Origin: RGIG4140 sp045638265
GTDB lineage: Bacteria > Pseudomonadota > Alphaproteobacteria > CAAHEQ01 > UBA3637
Reading direction: 5' to 3'
DNA length: 64,000 nt
Assembly: GCA_045638265.1 (NCBI GenBank)
Contig: JAZUBA010000063.1
Coordinates: 3,060-67,059, forward strand
Part shown: piece by piece, positions 34,816 to 43,333 of the stretch
Layout of the letters: each line of letters opens with the position of its first letter
Position numbering within the stretch: the stretch's first letter is position 1
Notes under the pieces: model-generated
What the model was told of the DNA's origin: nothing
The model's database searches: none
The model's input: only the letters and a program-made list of their open reading frames with translations
Position numbers and translations under genes: made by a program

Positions 34816-35952
34816 ATGTATCAGACTCTCGGTGGTCGTAATAACAATCCGGGTTGTATTCGTAAAGGAAAAGGATACAAATCATATGCAACACTGGAAG
34901 AAGGATATTCTGATTTAGCTCGTTTATTGGTTGAAAAATATAATAACAGAACCGCTTATCAAATCTTTCGCAAATATGCACCATCGTCTGACGGGAACAA
35001 TCCTTACCGCTATGCACGTACCGTTATCAGAAACCTTCAAAAAAGAGGTATTAAAGTTGGAAACAATTCTGTTTTAGATTTAAAAAATCCAGAAATTTTA
35101 GCAGCTGTTATGGCAGAAATTTCAAAAGTTGAATGTGGCGGTATTTTAGGCTCATCTGACTTGGTTCGCCAATGTGCTTACAATCAACTTGGTCGTCAAT
35201 CAGAATATCAGGAACAACATTCCACATTAACCAATAAAAATGCCTCCAAAATGGTTCAATTATATTATCACGAAGTTGAACAACTCGGTTATTTATCTGA
35301 ACGGGCACCAAATCGCAGACGAGAAGCTTTACAAGGAATTATTGCAGAAAATAACATTCCTAAAATTGAAGATAGAAATCCTTATGCTTACCAAAAACTC
35401 AAAGCTATTGCACATATTGATAAGACTTTACAACAATCAAAAGCGCCTCAAAATACAACACCGGATGAAATTAAATCTTATATAGAACAACAAACAGACA
35501 ATGCATTAAAAGCTATTGTTACCCACTTAAAACAATCTATTGAGAAAAAAGATTTCAGATGCGAACAAACATTAAGAGACATTGCATGCACCGCCTCCGT
35601 TCAAGCAGCCGAAAAAGCTTATGGTCGCCCTTTAAACAAGGATGAACAACAAAAAATTGTTTCTGAAACACAAAACAAAATCAAATCATTTGATATTCGT
35701 AAAAATCCGGAAAAATTATTGGCATATTGTAATACTGTTTCAACACAACCCCAACCAAAATTCAGTCCATCATTAAATCCTTTTCAAACAGATACACTGT
35801 TTGCCGGAAAAATGCCAACTGAAAGACAGTCATTTACCCTGAACAACCATTCAGTGAGTTCATTAAAAGCAATCATTCAATCTCATGCGCAACAAATTCC
35901 GGAAGAAGATATCTTCTCACAACAAATTCAAGCAAACAATCGTGAAATTTAA
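34816..35952 (+). CDS. RNNNPG-motif protein, possibly muramidase or phage-structural-like
   Basis: This 378-residue protein opens with LGGRNNNPGCIRKGKGYKSYATLEEGYSDLARLL. RNNNPGNIR-type starts are known from phage and prophage proteins related to virion structural or wall-degrading proteins. The rest is helical, Gln/Lys-rich and without signal peptide. The start is uncertain: the ribosome site GGAGG (34796-34800) is 15 bases from this ATG but correctly spaced for an ATG at 34805 in another frame, which ends after 38 codons. A small ATGC-A5-GCAT hairpin lies between them. No other phage genes are adjacent. Function is not assigned. Confidence 0.6.
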   Translation: MYQTLGGRNNNPGCIRKGKGYKSYATLEEGYSDLARLLVEKYNNRTAYQIFRKYAPSSDGNNPYRYARTVIRNLQKRGIKVGNNSVLDLKNPEILAAVMAEISKVECGGILGSSDLVRQCAYNQLGRQSEYQEQHSTLTNKNASKMVQLYYHEVEQLGYLSERAPNRRREALQGIIAENNIPKIEDRNPYAYQKLKAIAHIDKTLQQSKAPQNTTPDEIKSYIEQQTDNALKAIVTHLKQSIEKKDFRCEQTLRDIACTASVQAAEKAYGRPLNKDEQQKIVSETQNKIKSFDIRKNPEKLLAYCNTVSTQPQPKFSPSLNPFQTDTLFAGKMPTERQSFTLNNHSVSSLKAIIQSHAQQIPEEDIFSQQIQANNREI

Positions 35953-35975
35953 TAATATCTGTAAAAACATAAATA

Positions 35976-36003
35976 AAGCGTCAACTTAATTAAGTTGACG
36001 CTT
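35976..36003. terminator. Bidirectional terminator, 28-bp perfect palindrome
   Basis: AAGCGTCAACTTAA is followed directly by its own reverse complement, between two convergent genes. The T run is weak on both sides. Confidence 0.7.
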
Positions 36004-36022
36004 GTTTACTGCTTAATACAAA

Positions 36023-37414
36023 TTAAAATAACTTTAAAATTTCATCTTTCTTACTCGGTTTTTGAGATTTTAATTTGTATTCAGAAATCAGTTTTTCTCC
36101 TTGTTCTCTTTCTTCCGGCGTTAATTCGGCATCAAGAAAATCTAATGCATTTTGAATGGTTAATTTTAATGTTTCAGTAGAATTATCTTCTGCAATTCTC
36201 AACCAGGCATAACATTGACTTGGACGTGCCGCATCAACACCTCGACCTTCACAATAAGCCTTTGCTAACTGATATTGTGCATATGCATCATTTGCTTCAG
36301 CCCCTTTGCGATACCATTCAACAGATTTTGTTGTATTTTGGAAACGACTGCGCAATAAGTCACCATAATAAGCATATGCTTCCACTTCACCTTTATCAAC
36401 CGCTTTATTAACAGCTTTTTCAATGGGTTCAAAATCTTTTTTGATACTAGCAGTTACAATCATATCCGGATTAATACCATATTTGCGACCATCAGTTAAC
36501 AAGACATCCCCTTGATCCAACATAGCCTGTACCGCAACCGCATCATTAAAGTCTGGAATAATCGGAGTCGGAATAAGCATTAAATCAGAGCTTGGAACAG
36601 ACTTTTCAGCCGGAGTCGGACGCCATTCACGTGCAGCCCGTTGTTTTTGTATTAATATCTCTGGTTTAACTTTTTTTGCCAATTCATTTCTCTTCTTACG
36701 AGCTTCTTCACCAATTTCATCAGAATTATAAGCAGCTACAATACTATACCATGCATACGCGTCAGATACATTTTTAACATGAGGAATAGAAAGTCTGACA
36801 GATGCTAAATCCATTTGAGCAATAACATACCCTTGTCGTGCAGCACGAGACAACCATTTGACACCATTTTCAAAATCTTGCGGAACACCCTGCCCTTTAA
36901 AATAAAAATGTCCAACTCTGTATTGTGCTTTCATATTGCCTTTTAAAGCACCCATTAAATAAAAACCAAAAGCACTTTTATAATCTTTAGGAACCCAAAC
37001 GCCTTGTTCATACAATTCGCCTAACTGATACAACGCATCAGCCTGTCCTGTATAAGCGGCTCTTTTCAAATATTTTAAACCGGCAACAAATCGTTCGTCA
37101 TCTTTATCATTTGCCTGCGATAACAAAATTTGAGCCAGTTCATACGTTGCATCAATATTATAAGCACTTTCAGCTTTTTGGTAAAATTCAATAGCTTTTT
37201 CTTCATTTTTTTCAACGCCCAAACCTTCGGCATACATTTTACCTAAATAATAAGAAGCAATTGAATCTCCTTCTTCTGCCAAATAGGTAAATTCTGCAAA
37301 AGCTTGATCATATTTTTTAATACCATAAGCCGTTAATGCCTCACTTAATCCGGCAAATGCCGGCAATGTCATCAATACAACTCCCAAAACCGAACTTAAC
37401 AAGACTGATTTCAT
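36023..37414 (-). CDS. Exported Sel1-repeat (TPR-like) protein
   Basis: This 463-residue protein has a Sec signal peptide (1-21, LPAFA end). Sel1 units run through the chain: ASYYLGKMYAEGLGVEKNEE (about 52-72), ALYQLGELYEQGVWVPKDY, AQYRVGHFYFKGQGVPQDFE and, after an insert, AQYQLAKAYCEGRGVDAARP near the C-terminus. Sel1 proteins are periplasmic scaffolds in signalling, envelope or host-interaction complexes. AAGGAG precedes the start. It is a single-gene unit with no clear functional partner. Confidence 0.85.
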   Translation of the reverse strand: MKSVLLSSVLGVVLMTLPAFAGLSEALTAYGIKKYDQAFAEFTYLAEEGDSIASYYLGKMYAEGLGVEKNEEKAIEFYQKAESAYNIDATYELAQILLSQANDKDDERFVAGLKYLKRAAYTGQADALYQLGELYEQGVWVPKDYKSAFGFYLMGALKGNMKAQYRVGHFYFKGQGVPQDFENGVKWLSRAARQGYVIAQMDLASVRLSIPHVKNVSDAYAWYSIVAAYNSDEIGEEARKKRNELAKKVKPEILIQKQRAAREWRPTPAEKSVPSSDLMLIPTPIIPDFNDAVAVQAMLDQGDVLLTDGRKYGINPDMIVTASIKKDFEPIEKAVNKAVDKGEVEAYAYYGDLLRSRFQNTTKSVEWYRKGAEANDAYAQYQLAKAYCEGRGVDAARPSQCYAWLRIAEDNSTETLKLTIQNALDFLDAELTPEEREQGEKLISEYKLKSQKPSKKDEILKLF

Positions 37415-37463
37415 TTTTATCTCCTTTAACTGACTGATTTATTCTTTATAGCATATTTTTTTT

Positions 37464-38366
37464 CTATTGTAAATATTTTTTAGGATTTACCACTTTTGTT
37501 TTATAACGTATCTCAAAATGCAGTTGAGGTGTTGTTACATTACCAGTTTTTCCTACTGTTGCAATTTTTTGACCTTTTTTAACTTTCTGATCTTTTTTTA
37601 CAAAAACCTTATCATTATGAGCATAAGCGGTCATCCAACCGTTTGCATGACGAATTAAAATCAAGTTTCCATATCCTTTTAACTGATTACCGGCATATCC
37701 GATTGTTCCTGCTTCGGCTGCGACAACTGATGTTCCCTTTTTAGCGGCAATATTAATTCCATCATTTTGCATCGTCTTTTGCTTCGCCCCAAAATCAGAA
37801 ACAATTTTACCCTTTACCGGCCATACAAAACGTTGTTTTGTTTGTTTTTTAGGTACGGTGATTTCTTTTTTTGCAATAACTGTCTGCTTTTTAGATGTTA
37901 CTTTTGTTTTTTTGTTTTGAGATGTAGCAGAACTTGTATGTTTTTTAATATGCTTGTTTGTTGGGACAACATTCTTTTTGAGCTGATTAACAGCTAATTT
38001 CTGTCCGACACTGATTGTATAGGGTTCTTTCAGCTTGTTAAGACGAGATAATGCACTAACACTCATACCATATTTACGTGAAATGCTGTACAATGTATCG
38101 CCCTTTTGAACAATATGCATTTGAGCCTGCGGAATTCGCAACTTTTGTCCGGAATATAACCGATATGGCTCTTTTAAATTATTTTCTTCTATCAAATCCC
38201 TCATGGAAATATTGTTTTTCTTGGCCAACGAATAAAGCGTATCCCCTTGACGAACATACAAAAAATGACCATCAACAGATCGACTGGGATTTAACAAAAT
38301 ACCCGAACAGCCCGTCAAACAAAACAGGAGAAAAAAAACAAGAACAAACCGTTTTATTTTTTGCAT
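37464..38366 (-). CDS. nlpD: NlpD-like lipoprotein: two LysM domains and degenerate LytM (M23) domain
   Basis: This is a 300-residue protein when started at the ATG at 38366, which opens a lipoprotein signal with lipobox LTGC. LysM domains (YVRQGDTLYSLAKKNN and HIVQKGDTLYSISRKYG) bind peptidoglycan. After a basic linker comes an M23 domain from about residue 195. Zinc ligands are missing: the usual HxGxD is NDGINI, and the HxH motif reads QLHFE. The His of AYAHND remains. Loss of ligands is the hallmark of NlpD/EnvC-type factors that activate amidases for cell separation instead of cutting. The ribosome site is poorly placed, so the exact start is uncertain. Confidence 0.82.
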   Translation of the reverse strand: MQKIKRFVLVFFLLFCLTGCSGILLNPSRSVDGHFLYVRQGDTLYSLAKKNNISMRDLIEENNLKEPYRLYSGQKLRIPQAQMHIVQKGDTLYSISRKYGMSVSALSRLNKLKEPYTISVGQKLAVNQLKKNVVPTNKHIKKHTSSATSQNKKTKVTSKKQTVIAKKEITVPKKQTKQRFVWPVKGKIVSDFGAKQKTMQNDGINIAAKKGTSVVAAEAGTIGYAGNQLKGYGNLILIRHANGWMTAYAHNDKVFVKKDQKVKKGQKIATVGKTGNVTTPQLHFEIRYKTKVVNPKKYLQ

Positions 38367-38438
38367 TTTTTTAACATACAACCTTTTGATATAAAATGCA
38401 AGTTTTTTTAAATATCTCAACACCATCCTCTATACCAT

Positions 38439-38468
38439 AAAAAAAGCGTCTATACAGACGCTTTTTTT
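38439..38468 (-). terminator. Terminator after the DsbA-like gene
   Basis: AAAAAAAGCGTCT pairs with AGACGCTTTTTTT around ATAC. It ends the minus-strand transcript coming from 39602. Confidence 0.88.
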
Positions 38469-38471
38469 AGA

Positions 38472-39602
38472 TTACTGATTAGACTGCTCAATAACCAATC
38501 TTAAATTTTCACCAACCAAAGCACCCGCATGCAACTCACCATTAACAATCAGATACGGAATTCCTTTTGCTTTTAATTGCATTAATAAATCTCGATTCTT
38601 TTCCAACTGATTAAATATTTCAATATTGTCAACATCTTGATTTAACTGATCAACATTCAAACCAACCGATTCGGCAATTTTATTCAAATTACCCAGAGAT
38701 AATGTCATACCTGATTGGGTTAAGGCCTGATGAAATTCAGCAAATTTATTTTGCTTTATTGATGCCAAAGCATATGCCGAAACAACAATACTCTGGTCTC
38801 CCATAACTGGTGTCGGAATAACAATTAAACGAACATTCGGAGCCTTCCCGTCCGTTATATACTTATCCAACATATAATTTGTTTTTTTACACCACTGACA
38901 TGTGTAATCAAAAAAATCAACAATAATGTATTTCCCATCCGGATTACCTAATACCGGATAAGAATTATCAGCTAAAATCTTTTCCAAAACAGCCGGAACC
39001 TCTGAAGCACCTTGCGTATACTTATCAGAATCATTTACATCCGCACCTTGTGTTTTTATCTCTGTTTTTACTTTTTGAACATCATCATCGATCGTTTCTG
39101 CTGTTTTTACAATAATTTGTTCATTTTCTTTCTCTACGGAAGATACAACCCCATCATTTTTTTCTTCCGATATCTGAACATTAGACAAAACCTTTTTCTC
39201 CGAAATAACTGATTGTGTTGTTCCTTGTTGCAAATATGTCAAACGAATACCCACAATCATGGCTACCAAACAAACAAGCAACAAAACAACATACCAAACT
39301 GAATTGTCTTTTTGTTCACTCACCTCTTCCGAAGATACAACCGTTACAACCGGTTCAGCTCTATTCGTCTTCGGATTTTGTTGTATTTCAACGGCTTGAA
39401 CAGAATCAGTTTTTATATCCTCAACTTGCGGTTTTTGAACAGATGCAGATAAAGTCTCTTTTTTGACACTGTTTTTATGTCCTATTGTCTTTTTGCCTTG
39501 TCCTTTTGTATATGTGTGTTTTTTGGCAGATGCTTTTGCATTTTGTTTTACACCTGAATGTGTTGTTTTTTTATTTTGAGATGCCTTTGTTTTTGTGGGC
39601 AT
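38472..39602 (-). CDS. Membrane-anchored DsbA-like thioredoxin-fold protein
   Basis: This 376-residue protein starts at the ATG at 39602 (GGAGG upstream). The cytoplasmic N-terminus is Lys/Thr-rich (about 1-95), followed by one transmembrane helix (about 97-120) and an acidic linker. The periplasmic DsbA-type domain (about 195-376) has the active site CQWC in DFFDYTCQWCKKTN and a cis-Pro region GIPYLIVNG. It resembles Com1/BdbD/ScsC-type thiol oxidases or isomerases. Such an enzyme could help fold the many disulfides of the Cys-rich proteins encoded at 26-33 kb (inference). The long basic cytoplasmic tail is unusual. Confidence 0.82.
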   Translation of the reverse strand: MPTKTKASQNKKTTHSGVKQNAKASAKKHTYTKGQGKKTIGHKNSVKKETLSASVQKPQVEDIKTDSVQAVEIQQNPKTNRAEPVVTVVSSEEVSEQKDNSVWYVVLLLVCLVAMIVGIRLTYLQQGTTQSVISEKKVLSNVQISEEKNDGVVSSVEKENEQIIVKTAETIDDDVQKVKTEIKTQGADVNDSDKYTQGASEVPAVLEKILADNSYPVLGNPDGKYIIVDFFDYTCQWCKKTNYMLDKYITDGKAPNVRLIVIPTPVMGDQSIVVSAYALASIKQNKFAEFHQALTQSGMTLSLGNLNKIAESVGLNVDQLNQDVDNIEIFNQLEKNRDLLMQLKAKGIPYLIVNGELHAGALVGENLRLVIEQSNQ

Positions 39603-39714
39603 AAAGTCCTCCATCATATTATAAAACTATTCCTTATCTGTTTTATATTAAAAGATTTTAAGCAAAATGCAAGAAAAATAATGCTTACAAAAACAAATTC
39701 TTGTTACATTTCAT

Positions 39715-39750
39715 AAAAAAAGACGAAAACCGATTCCGATTTCCGTCTTT
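39715..39750 (-). terminator. Terminator after the FadL-type gene
   Basis: An imperfect hairpin of AAAGACGGAAAtCGG against CCGATTTTCGTCTTT type pairing is followed on the minus strand by a T run, 22 bases after the stop codon. Confidence 0.7.
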
Positions 39751-39772
39751 CAAAATAAATAAAGGATTTTTT

Positions 39773-41080
39773 TTAGAATTTATATTGGAGACCAACACTA
39801 AATAAATCAGCATCTGATGAATATTTAATATCGGCTTTTGAATAACCTTCCGGACCACCATATGCTCTGCCACCATGGACAAAAATATGTGTATAACCGG
39901 CATCTATTTGCCATCTGTCTTTTTTCCAGCTGGCACCCAAAGATGTTAATACACGACGACCGTCAGGAATACGAGTTGTTCTGAATTCAGGTGAACTGAT
40001 AACTGTTTCATCATAACCGATACCTGTTCTGAATGTCCAGTTGCGATTCATACGATAATCAACACCCAAAGCATAATACCATGTGTTTTTCCAATTTTCT
40101 TTTGTGCTTGAAGCTAACTGACCATTTGTTTTGTAAATATCCAATGATTTAAAACGAGACCAACGTGTCCATTTTGCCGTTGCAGATAATGTAAAGCATT
40201 TATTTAAATCATATGCACCTGACAAGATAACAACTTCCGGCAATGTTACTTTTGCAAACACACTTGATTTACCATTAGCTGCACCTGTCGGAATCATACC
40301 CATTCCCGGAACATAAGTTTGTGTTGGCATACCAGTTACCTTTAAATCACCTTCTAACTTATGTTCAATTTTTGAACGATAAGAAACACCTAAACGAACA
40401 TCTTTACGAGGTGTATAAGTGGCACCTAATGTATAACCCAAACCGTAATCATCACCTTCTACATCTGTTTTTGAACTATCAAAATACAATCCACTTTGTT
40501 CTACAACACCAGTTAAATGAGCTTTAATATATTCAACATTTAAAGCAGCACCCAATGCTACAGTGTCTGTAACCTGATATGAAAATGAAGGACTGACATT
40601 AACGGCTGCTAATTGACTTAAACCAGCATGAGAACCAGCAAACCAACCATTATCATAATCTGTTGCCAAACCAAATGGAACATAAACACCAACACCAACT
40701 GTTGCTTTATCATTTAATTTTTGTTGAGCAAAAACATGTGGTAAAACACGAGTCGGTCTTGTATGTCCTGAACCTGTACGAGTACCTGGTGTTGGAATAC
40801 CGTTTTTATCAACAGTTGCAGCTGTACCAACAGAACCCTTATAATCAAAATGTAAGCTAACTGCTGTTGCACCTACTTGTGCACCACTTGTTTTATTGTA
40901 TTGCATACCGGCTGGGTTAAAACCAATAGCAGAAAAGTCATCACCTACAACACCTGAACCGGCAAAAGAACGACCCAAACCTGTTACTGTGTATTCAGAC
41001 AAATGGAACCCAGCTGAAAGAGCTTGCCCGGCTGTTAAACAAAGAGCCAATGTACTGGCTGTTAAAATAAGTTTTTTCAT
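39773..41080 (-). CDS. FadL/OmpP1/TodX-family outer-membrane transport protein
   Basis: This is a 435-residue beta-barrel when started at the ATG at 41080 (GGAG upstream). The signal peptide ends at ALSA. The mature N-terminus GFHLSEYTVTGLGRSFAGSG and GFNPAGMQY are the conserved hatch region of FadL-like porins (typically AG.A....D...FYNPAGM). The protein ends in an aromatic residue (LQYKF), as outer-membrane barrels do. Family members import long-chain fatty acids or other hydrophobic compounds. The substrate is unknown here. It faces the antiporter gene across a region with an inverted repeat. Confidence 0.9.
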   Translation of the reverse strand: MKKLILTASTLALCLTAGQALSAGFHLSEYTVTGLGRSFAGSGVVGDDFSAIGFNPAGMQYNKTSGAQVGATAVSLHFDYKGSVGTAATVDKNGIPTPGTRTGSGHTRPTRVLPHVFAQQKLNDKATVGVGVYVPFGLATDYDNGWFAGSHAGLSQLAAVNVSPSFSYQVTDTVALGAALNVEYIKAHLTGVVEQSGLYFDSSKTDVEGDDYGLGYTLGATYTPRKDVRLGVSYRSKIEHKLEGDLKVTGMPTQTYVPGMGMIPTGAANGKSSVFAKVTLPEVVILSGAYDLNKCFTLSATAKWTRWSRFKSLDIYKTNGQLASSTKENWKNTWYYALGVDYRMNRNWTFRTGIGYDETVISSPEFRTTRIPDGRRVLTSLGASWKKDRWQIDAGYTHIFVHGGRAYGGPEGYSKADIKYSSDADLFSVGLQYKF

Positions 41081-41148
41081 ACAAATCTCCATAAATAAAT
41101 TAGAAACTTGAATACGCTTTTATTCTTTTATTTATTTTTTGCAAGTCT

Positions 41149-41179
41149 TTTATGACATTTTTTTGCAATTTGTCATAAA
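41149..41179. promoter_or_regulatory. 9-bp inverted repeat between fadL-type and antiporter genes
   Basis: TTTATGACA (41149-41157) and TGTCATAAA (41171-41179) are perfect inverted copies with a 13-base gap, centres 22 bp apart. It lies in the shared upstream region of two divergent genes and could be an operator. Confidence 0.45.
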
Positions 41180-41245
41180 TGTGTATTCTTATCGTAACAA
41201 ATATGTAACAAACATACTTTAAATCGTCAACAATTGAAAAAAAGA

Positions 41246-41274
41246 TTGTTTTTTTACGAAAAGAATGATATATT
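41246..41274 (+). promoter_or_regulatory. Promoter of the antiporter/mnmA operon
   Basis: TTGTTT (41246-41251) and TATATT (41269-41274) are 17 bases apart, 33 bases before the start codon. The cysD promoter has the same hexamers and spacing. Confidence 0.5.
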
Positions 41275-41307
41275 TACGCAATTCAAAATAAAAACAAGGA
41301 TAAAAAA

Positions 41308-42243
41308 ATGGAATATATATTATTAATTATCGGATTGATTTTACTCATTACCGGAGGCAATTTGTTAGTTGACGGAGCTGTTGCAATTGCAAAAAAATTG
41401 GGCTTATCTACTTTGGTCATTGGATTGGTTTTAGTAGGATTTGGCACATCAACTCCTGAACTCATGGCGAGTTTACTTTCTGCTTTTAGAGGAGAAAACG
41501 GTATTGCCATAGGCAATGTTGTCGGCAGTAACATTGCAAATATCTTATTGGTTTTAGGATTTGCTGCTTTTGTTTATCCTGTTGCCGTTGACACAAAAGC
41601 ATTTAAACGAGATGGATTAACACTCATCATTTCATGTATATTATTAACAGGCAGTATGGCTTTGGGATTGATTAATCGGATTCTTGGATGTGTTTTAATT
41701 ATTACCCTATTATGTTACATTGCTTATTGTTATTATTCAGATAAAAAAGAACAAAAAAACATATCTACCGAAACACCTTCAAATGAAAAAACAGAAAAAC
41801 ACTCACCTATATGGTTAGGTATTTTAAAAAGCATCGGGGGTATTGCTTTAACAGTTTATGGTGCAAAATTGTTAGTTGACAATGCCGTATTATTGGCAAC
41901 AAGTTGGGGGGTTTCAAGTGAAGTTATCGGATTAACGGTTGTTGCTGTCGGAACATCATTACCGGAATTAACAGCATCTGCCGTTGCTTCCTTCAAAAAG
42001 GAAAACGGAGTTGCTTTTGGCAACGTTGTCGGTAGTAACATTTATAATGCCTTATTTATTATTGGTTCCGTTGCCGTCATAAAACCGATAGAAGTACCAG
42101 CAATTATGATGCGTGATGCTTATATGATGTGTGGCGTTACCGCTATTTTATGTTTAATTGCTTTATGGCGTAAACAATTTTCACGATGGGTCGGATTATC
42201 ATTTTTAATTGCATATGCTCTATATACATACAGTCTATTCTAG
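41308..42243 (+). CDS. Calcium/sodium antiporter (CaCA family, YrbG-like)
   Basis: This is a 311-residue inner-membrane exchanger with about ten hydrophobic segments. The two alpha repeats are plain: GFGTSTPELMASLLSAF with GNVVGSNIANILLVLG, and VAVGTSLPELTASAVASF with GNVVGSNIYNALFIIG. Both acidic residues of the ion site are present. A polar cytoplasmic loop (about 148-165) separates the halves. AAGGAT precedes the start. It is followed by mnmA after 9 bases, so it probably heads the plus-strand operon. Confidence 0.92.
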   Translation: MEYILLIIGLILLITGGNLLVDGAVAIAKKLGLSTLVIGLVLVGFGTSTPELMASLLSAFRGENGIAIGNVVGSNIANILLVLGFAAFVYPVAVDTKAFKRDGLTLIISCILLTGSMALGLINRILGCVLIITLLCYIAYCYYSDKKEQKNISTETPSNEKTEKHSPIWLGILKSIGGIALTVYGAKLLVDNAVLLATSWGVSSEVIGLTVVAVGTSLPELTASAVASFKKENGVAFGNVVGSNIYNALFIIGSVAVIKPIEVPAIMMRDAYMMCGVTAILCLIALWRKQFSRWVGLSFLIAYALYTYSLF

Positions 42244-42252
42244 GAGATTAAT

Positions 42253-43329
42253 ATGGTTCAAACGGTTGCGGTCGGGTTAAGTGGCGGATTAGACTCTACA
42301 TTAACAGCTTTATTATTAAAAGAAAAAGGATATCGAGTTATCGGCTTATCCATGTCTATATATAATAAAGATATTGCACACTTAAAAACAGCCGGCAATG
42401 CCTGTTACGGTTCAGAAGAAAAAGAAGATTTAAAATCCGTTCAAAAATGGGCGAAAGAAAACGACATTGAAACCATATTATTAGATTGTTCCGAAGAATA
42501 CAAAAAGGTTGTTTTATCTTATTTTAAAGAAGCATACTTATCCGGTATTACACCCAATCCCTGTATCAAATGTAACGAAACCATGAAATTCGGATTAATG
42601 TTGGATAAAGCTTTAATGCAAGGTATTCAGTTTAATTATTTTGCAACCGGCCACTATGCCCGCATTACTGAAAAAAACGGTATTTATACACTTCAAAAAG
42701 GAGTAGATGAAAAAAAAGATCAAAGCTATTTTCTTTATCGTCTCTCTCAACAACAATTGGCAAAAACATTATTTCCATTAGGAGAATATACCAAAGAACA
42801 AGTTCGTCAAATGGCAAGAGAGCGTCATTTAGCCGTTGCTGAAAAAACAGACAGCCAAGATTTTTATGCCGGCAATTACGCTGATTTGTTGGAACAAAAA
42901 CCACAAACAGGGAACATTGTTCATGTTACAGGCAGAGTTTTAGGTCAACATCAAGGGTTTTGGAATTATACCATTGGTCAACGTAAAGGATTAGGTATTG
43001 CACACCCCTCTCCCTTGTTTGTTGTTGATATTGACGCAGAACGCAATCAGGTTATTGTAGGCGAATCCGTTTGCACACTTTGTTCCCGAGCCAGAATTGG
43101 CTCAATTGTATACGGAGGCGGACGTATAAAAATATTTGAACCATTACCGGTATATGTTAAATATCGTTCTGCCGGCAAAATGGTAGAAGCAACAATTTTA
43201 CCAAACGGTTCCGATGAATTATTCATTCACTTTGACGAACCACAACGATCCGTTACCCGTGGTCAATCGCTTGTTTGCTATGATAAAGCGGATGGTATAT
43301 CCGTTGTTTGCGGTGGTATTATTTTATAA
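42253..43329 (+). CDS. mnmA: MnmA-like tRNA 2-thiouridylase lacking second catalytic Cys
   Basis: This is a 358-residue PP-loop protein. The MnmA enzyme puts sulfur on U34 of Lys, Glu and Gln tRNAs. It has SGGLDS (10-15), PNPCIKCN with first catalytic Cys104, GHYAR, DQSYFLYRL and NYTIGQRKGLGI, all MnmA hallmarks. The second catalytic Cys, in the canonical SQDICF, is replaced: here it reads SQDFY (201-205) with Tyr205. An added CxxC (274/277) appears in the C-terminal barrel region, where other MnmA proteins have none that I know. It could be a divergent, perhaps iron-sulfur type, MnmA or a paralogue with another role. GGAG precedes the start; the chromate-type genes follow at 4 bases. Confidence 0.85.
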   Translation: MVQTVAVGLSGGLDSTLTALLLKEKGYRVIGLSMSIYNKDIAHLKTAGNACYGSEEKEDLKSVQKWAKENDIETILLDCSEEYKKVVLSYFKEAYLSGITPNPCIKCNETMKFGLMLDKALMQGIQFNYFATGHYARITEKNGIYTLQKGVDEKKDQSYFLYRLSQQQLAKTLFPLGEYTKEQVRQMARERHLAVAEKTDSQDFYAGNYADLLEQKPQTGNIVHVTGRVLGQHQGFWNYTIGQRKGLGIAHPSPLFVVDIDAERNQVIVGESVCTLCSRARIGSIVYGGGRIKIFEPLPVYVKYRSAGKMVEATILPNGSDELFIHFDEPQRSVTRGQSLVCYDKADGISVVCGGIIL

Positions 43330-43333
43330 TAAA

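Noticed and set aside
34816..35952. Prophage remnant
   Set aside because: The RNNNPG motif hints at phage, but no integrase, capsid, tail or holin gene lies nearby and base composition does not stand out.
37464..38366. Active M23 endopeptidase
   Set aside because: Two of the zinc-ligand positions are replaced (Asn and Gln), so hydrolase activity is not supported.
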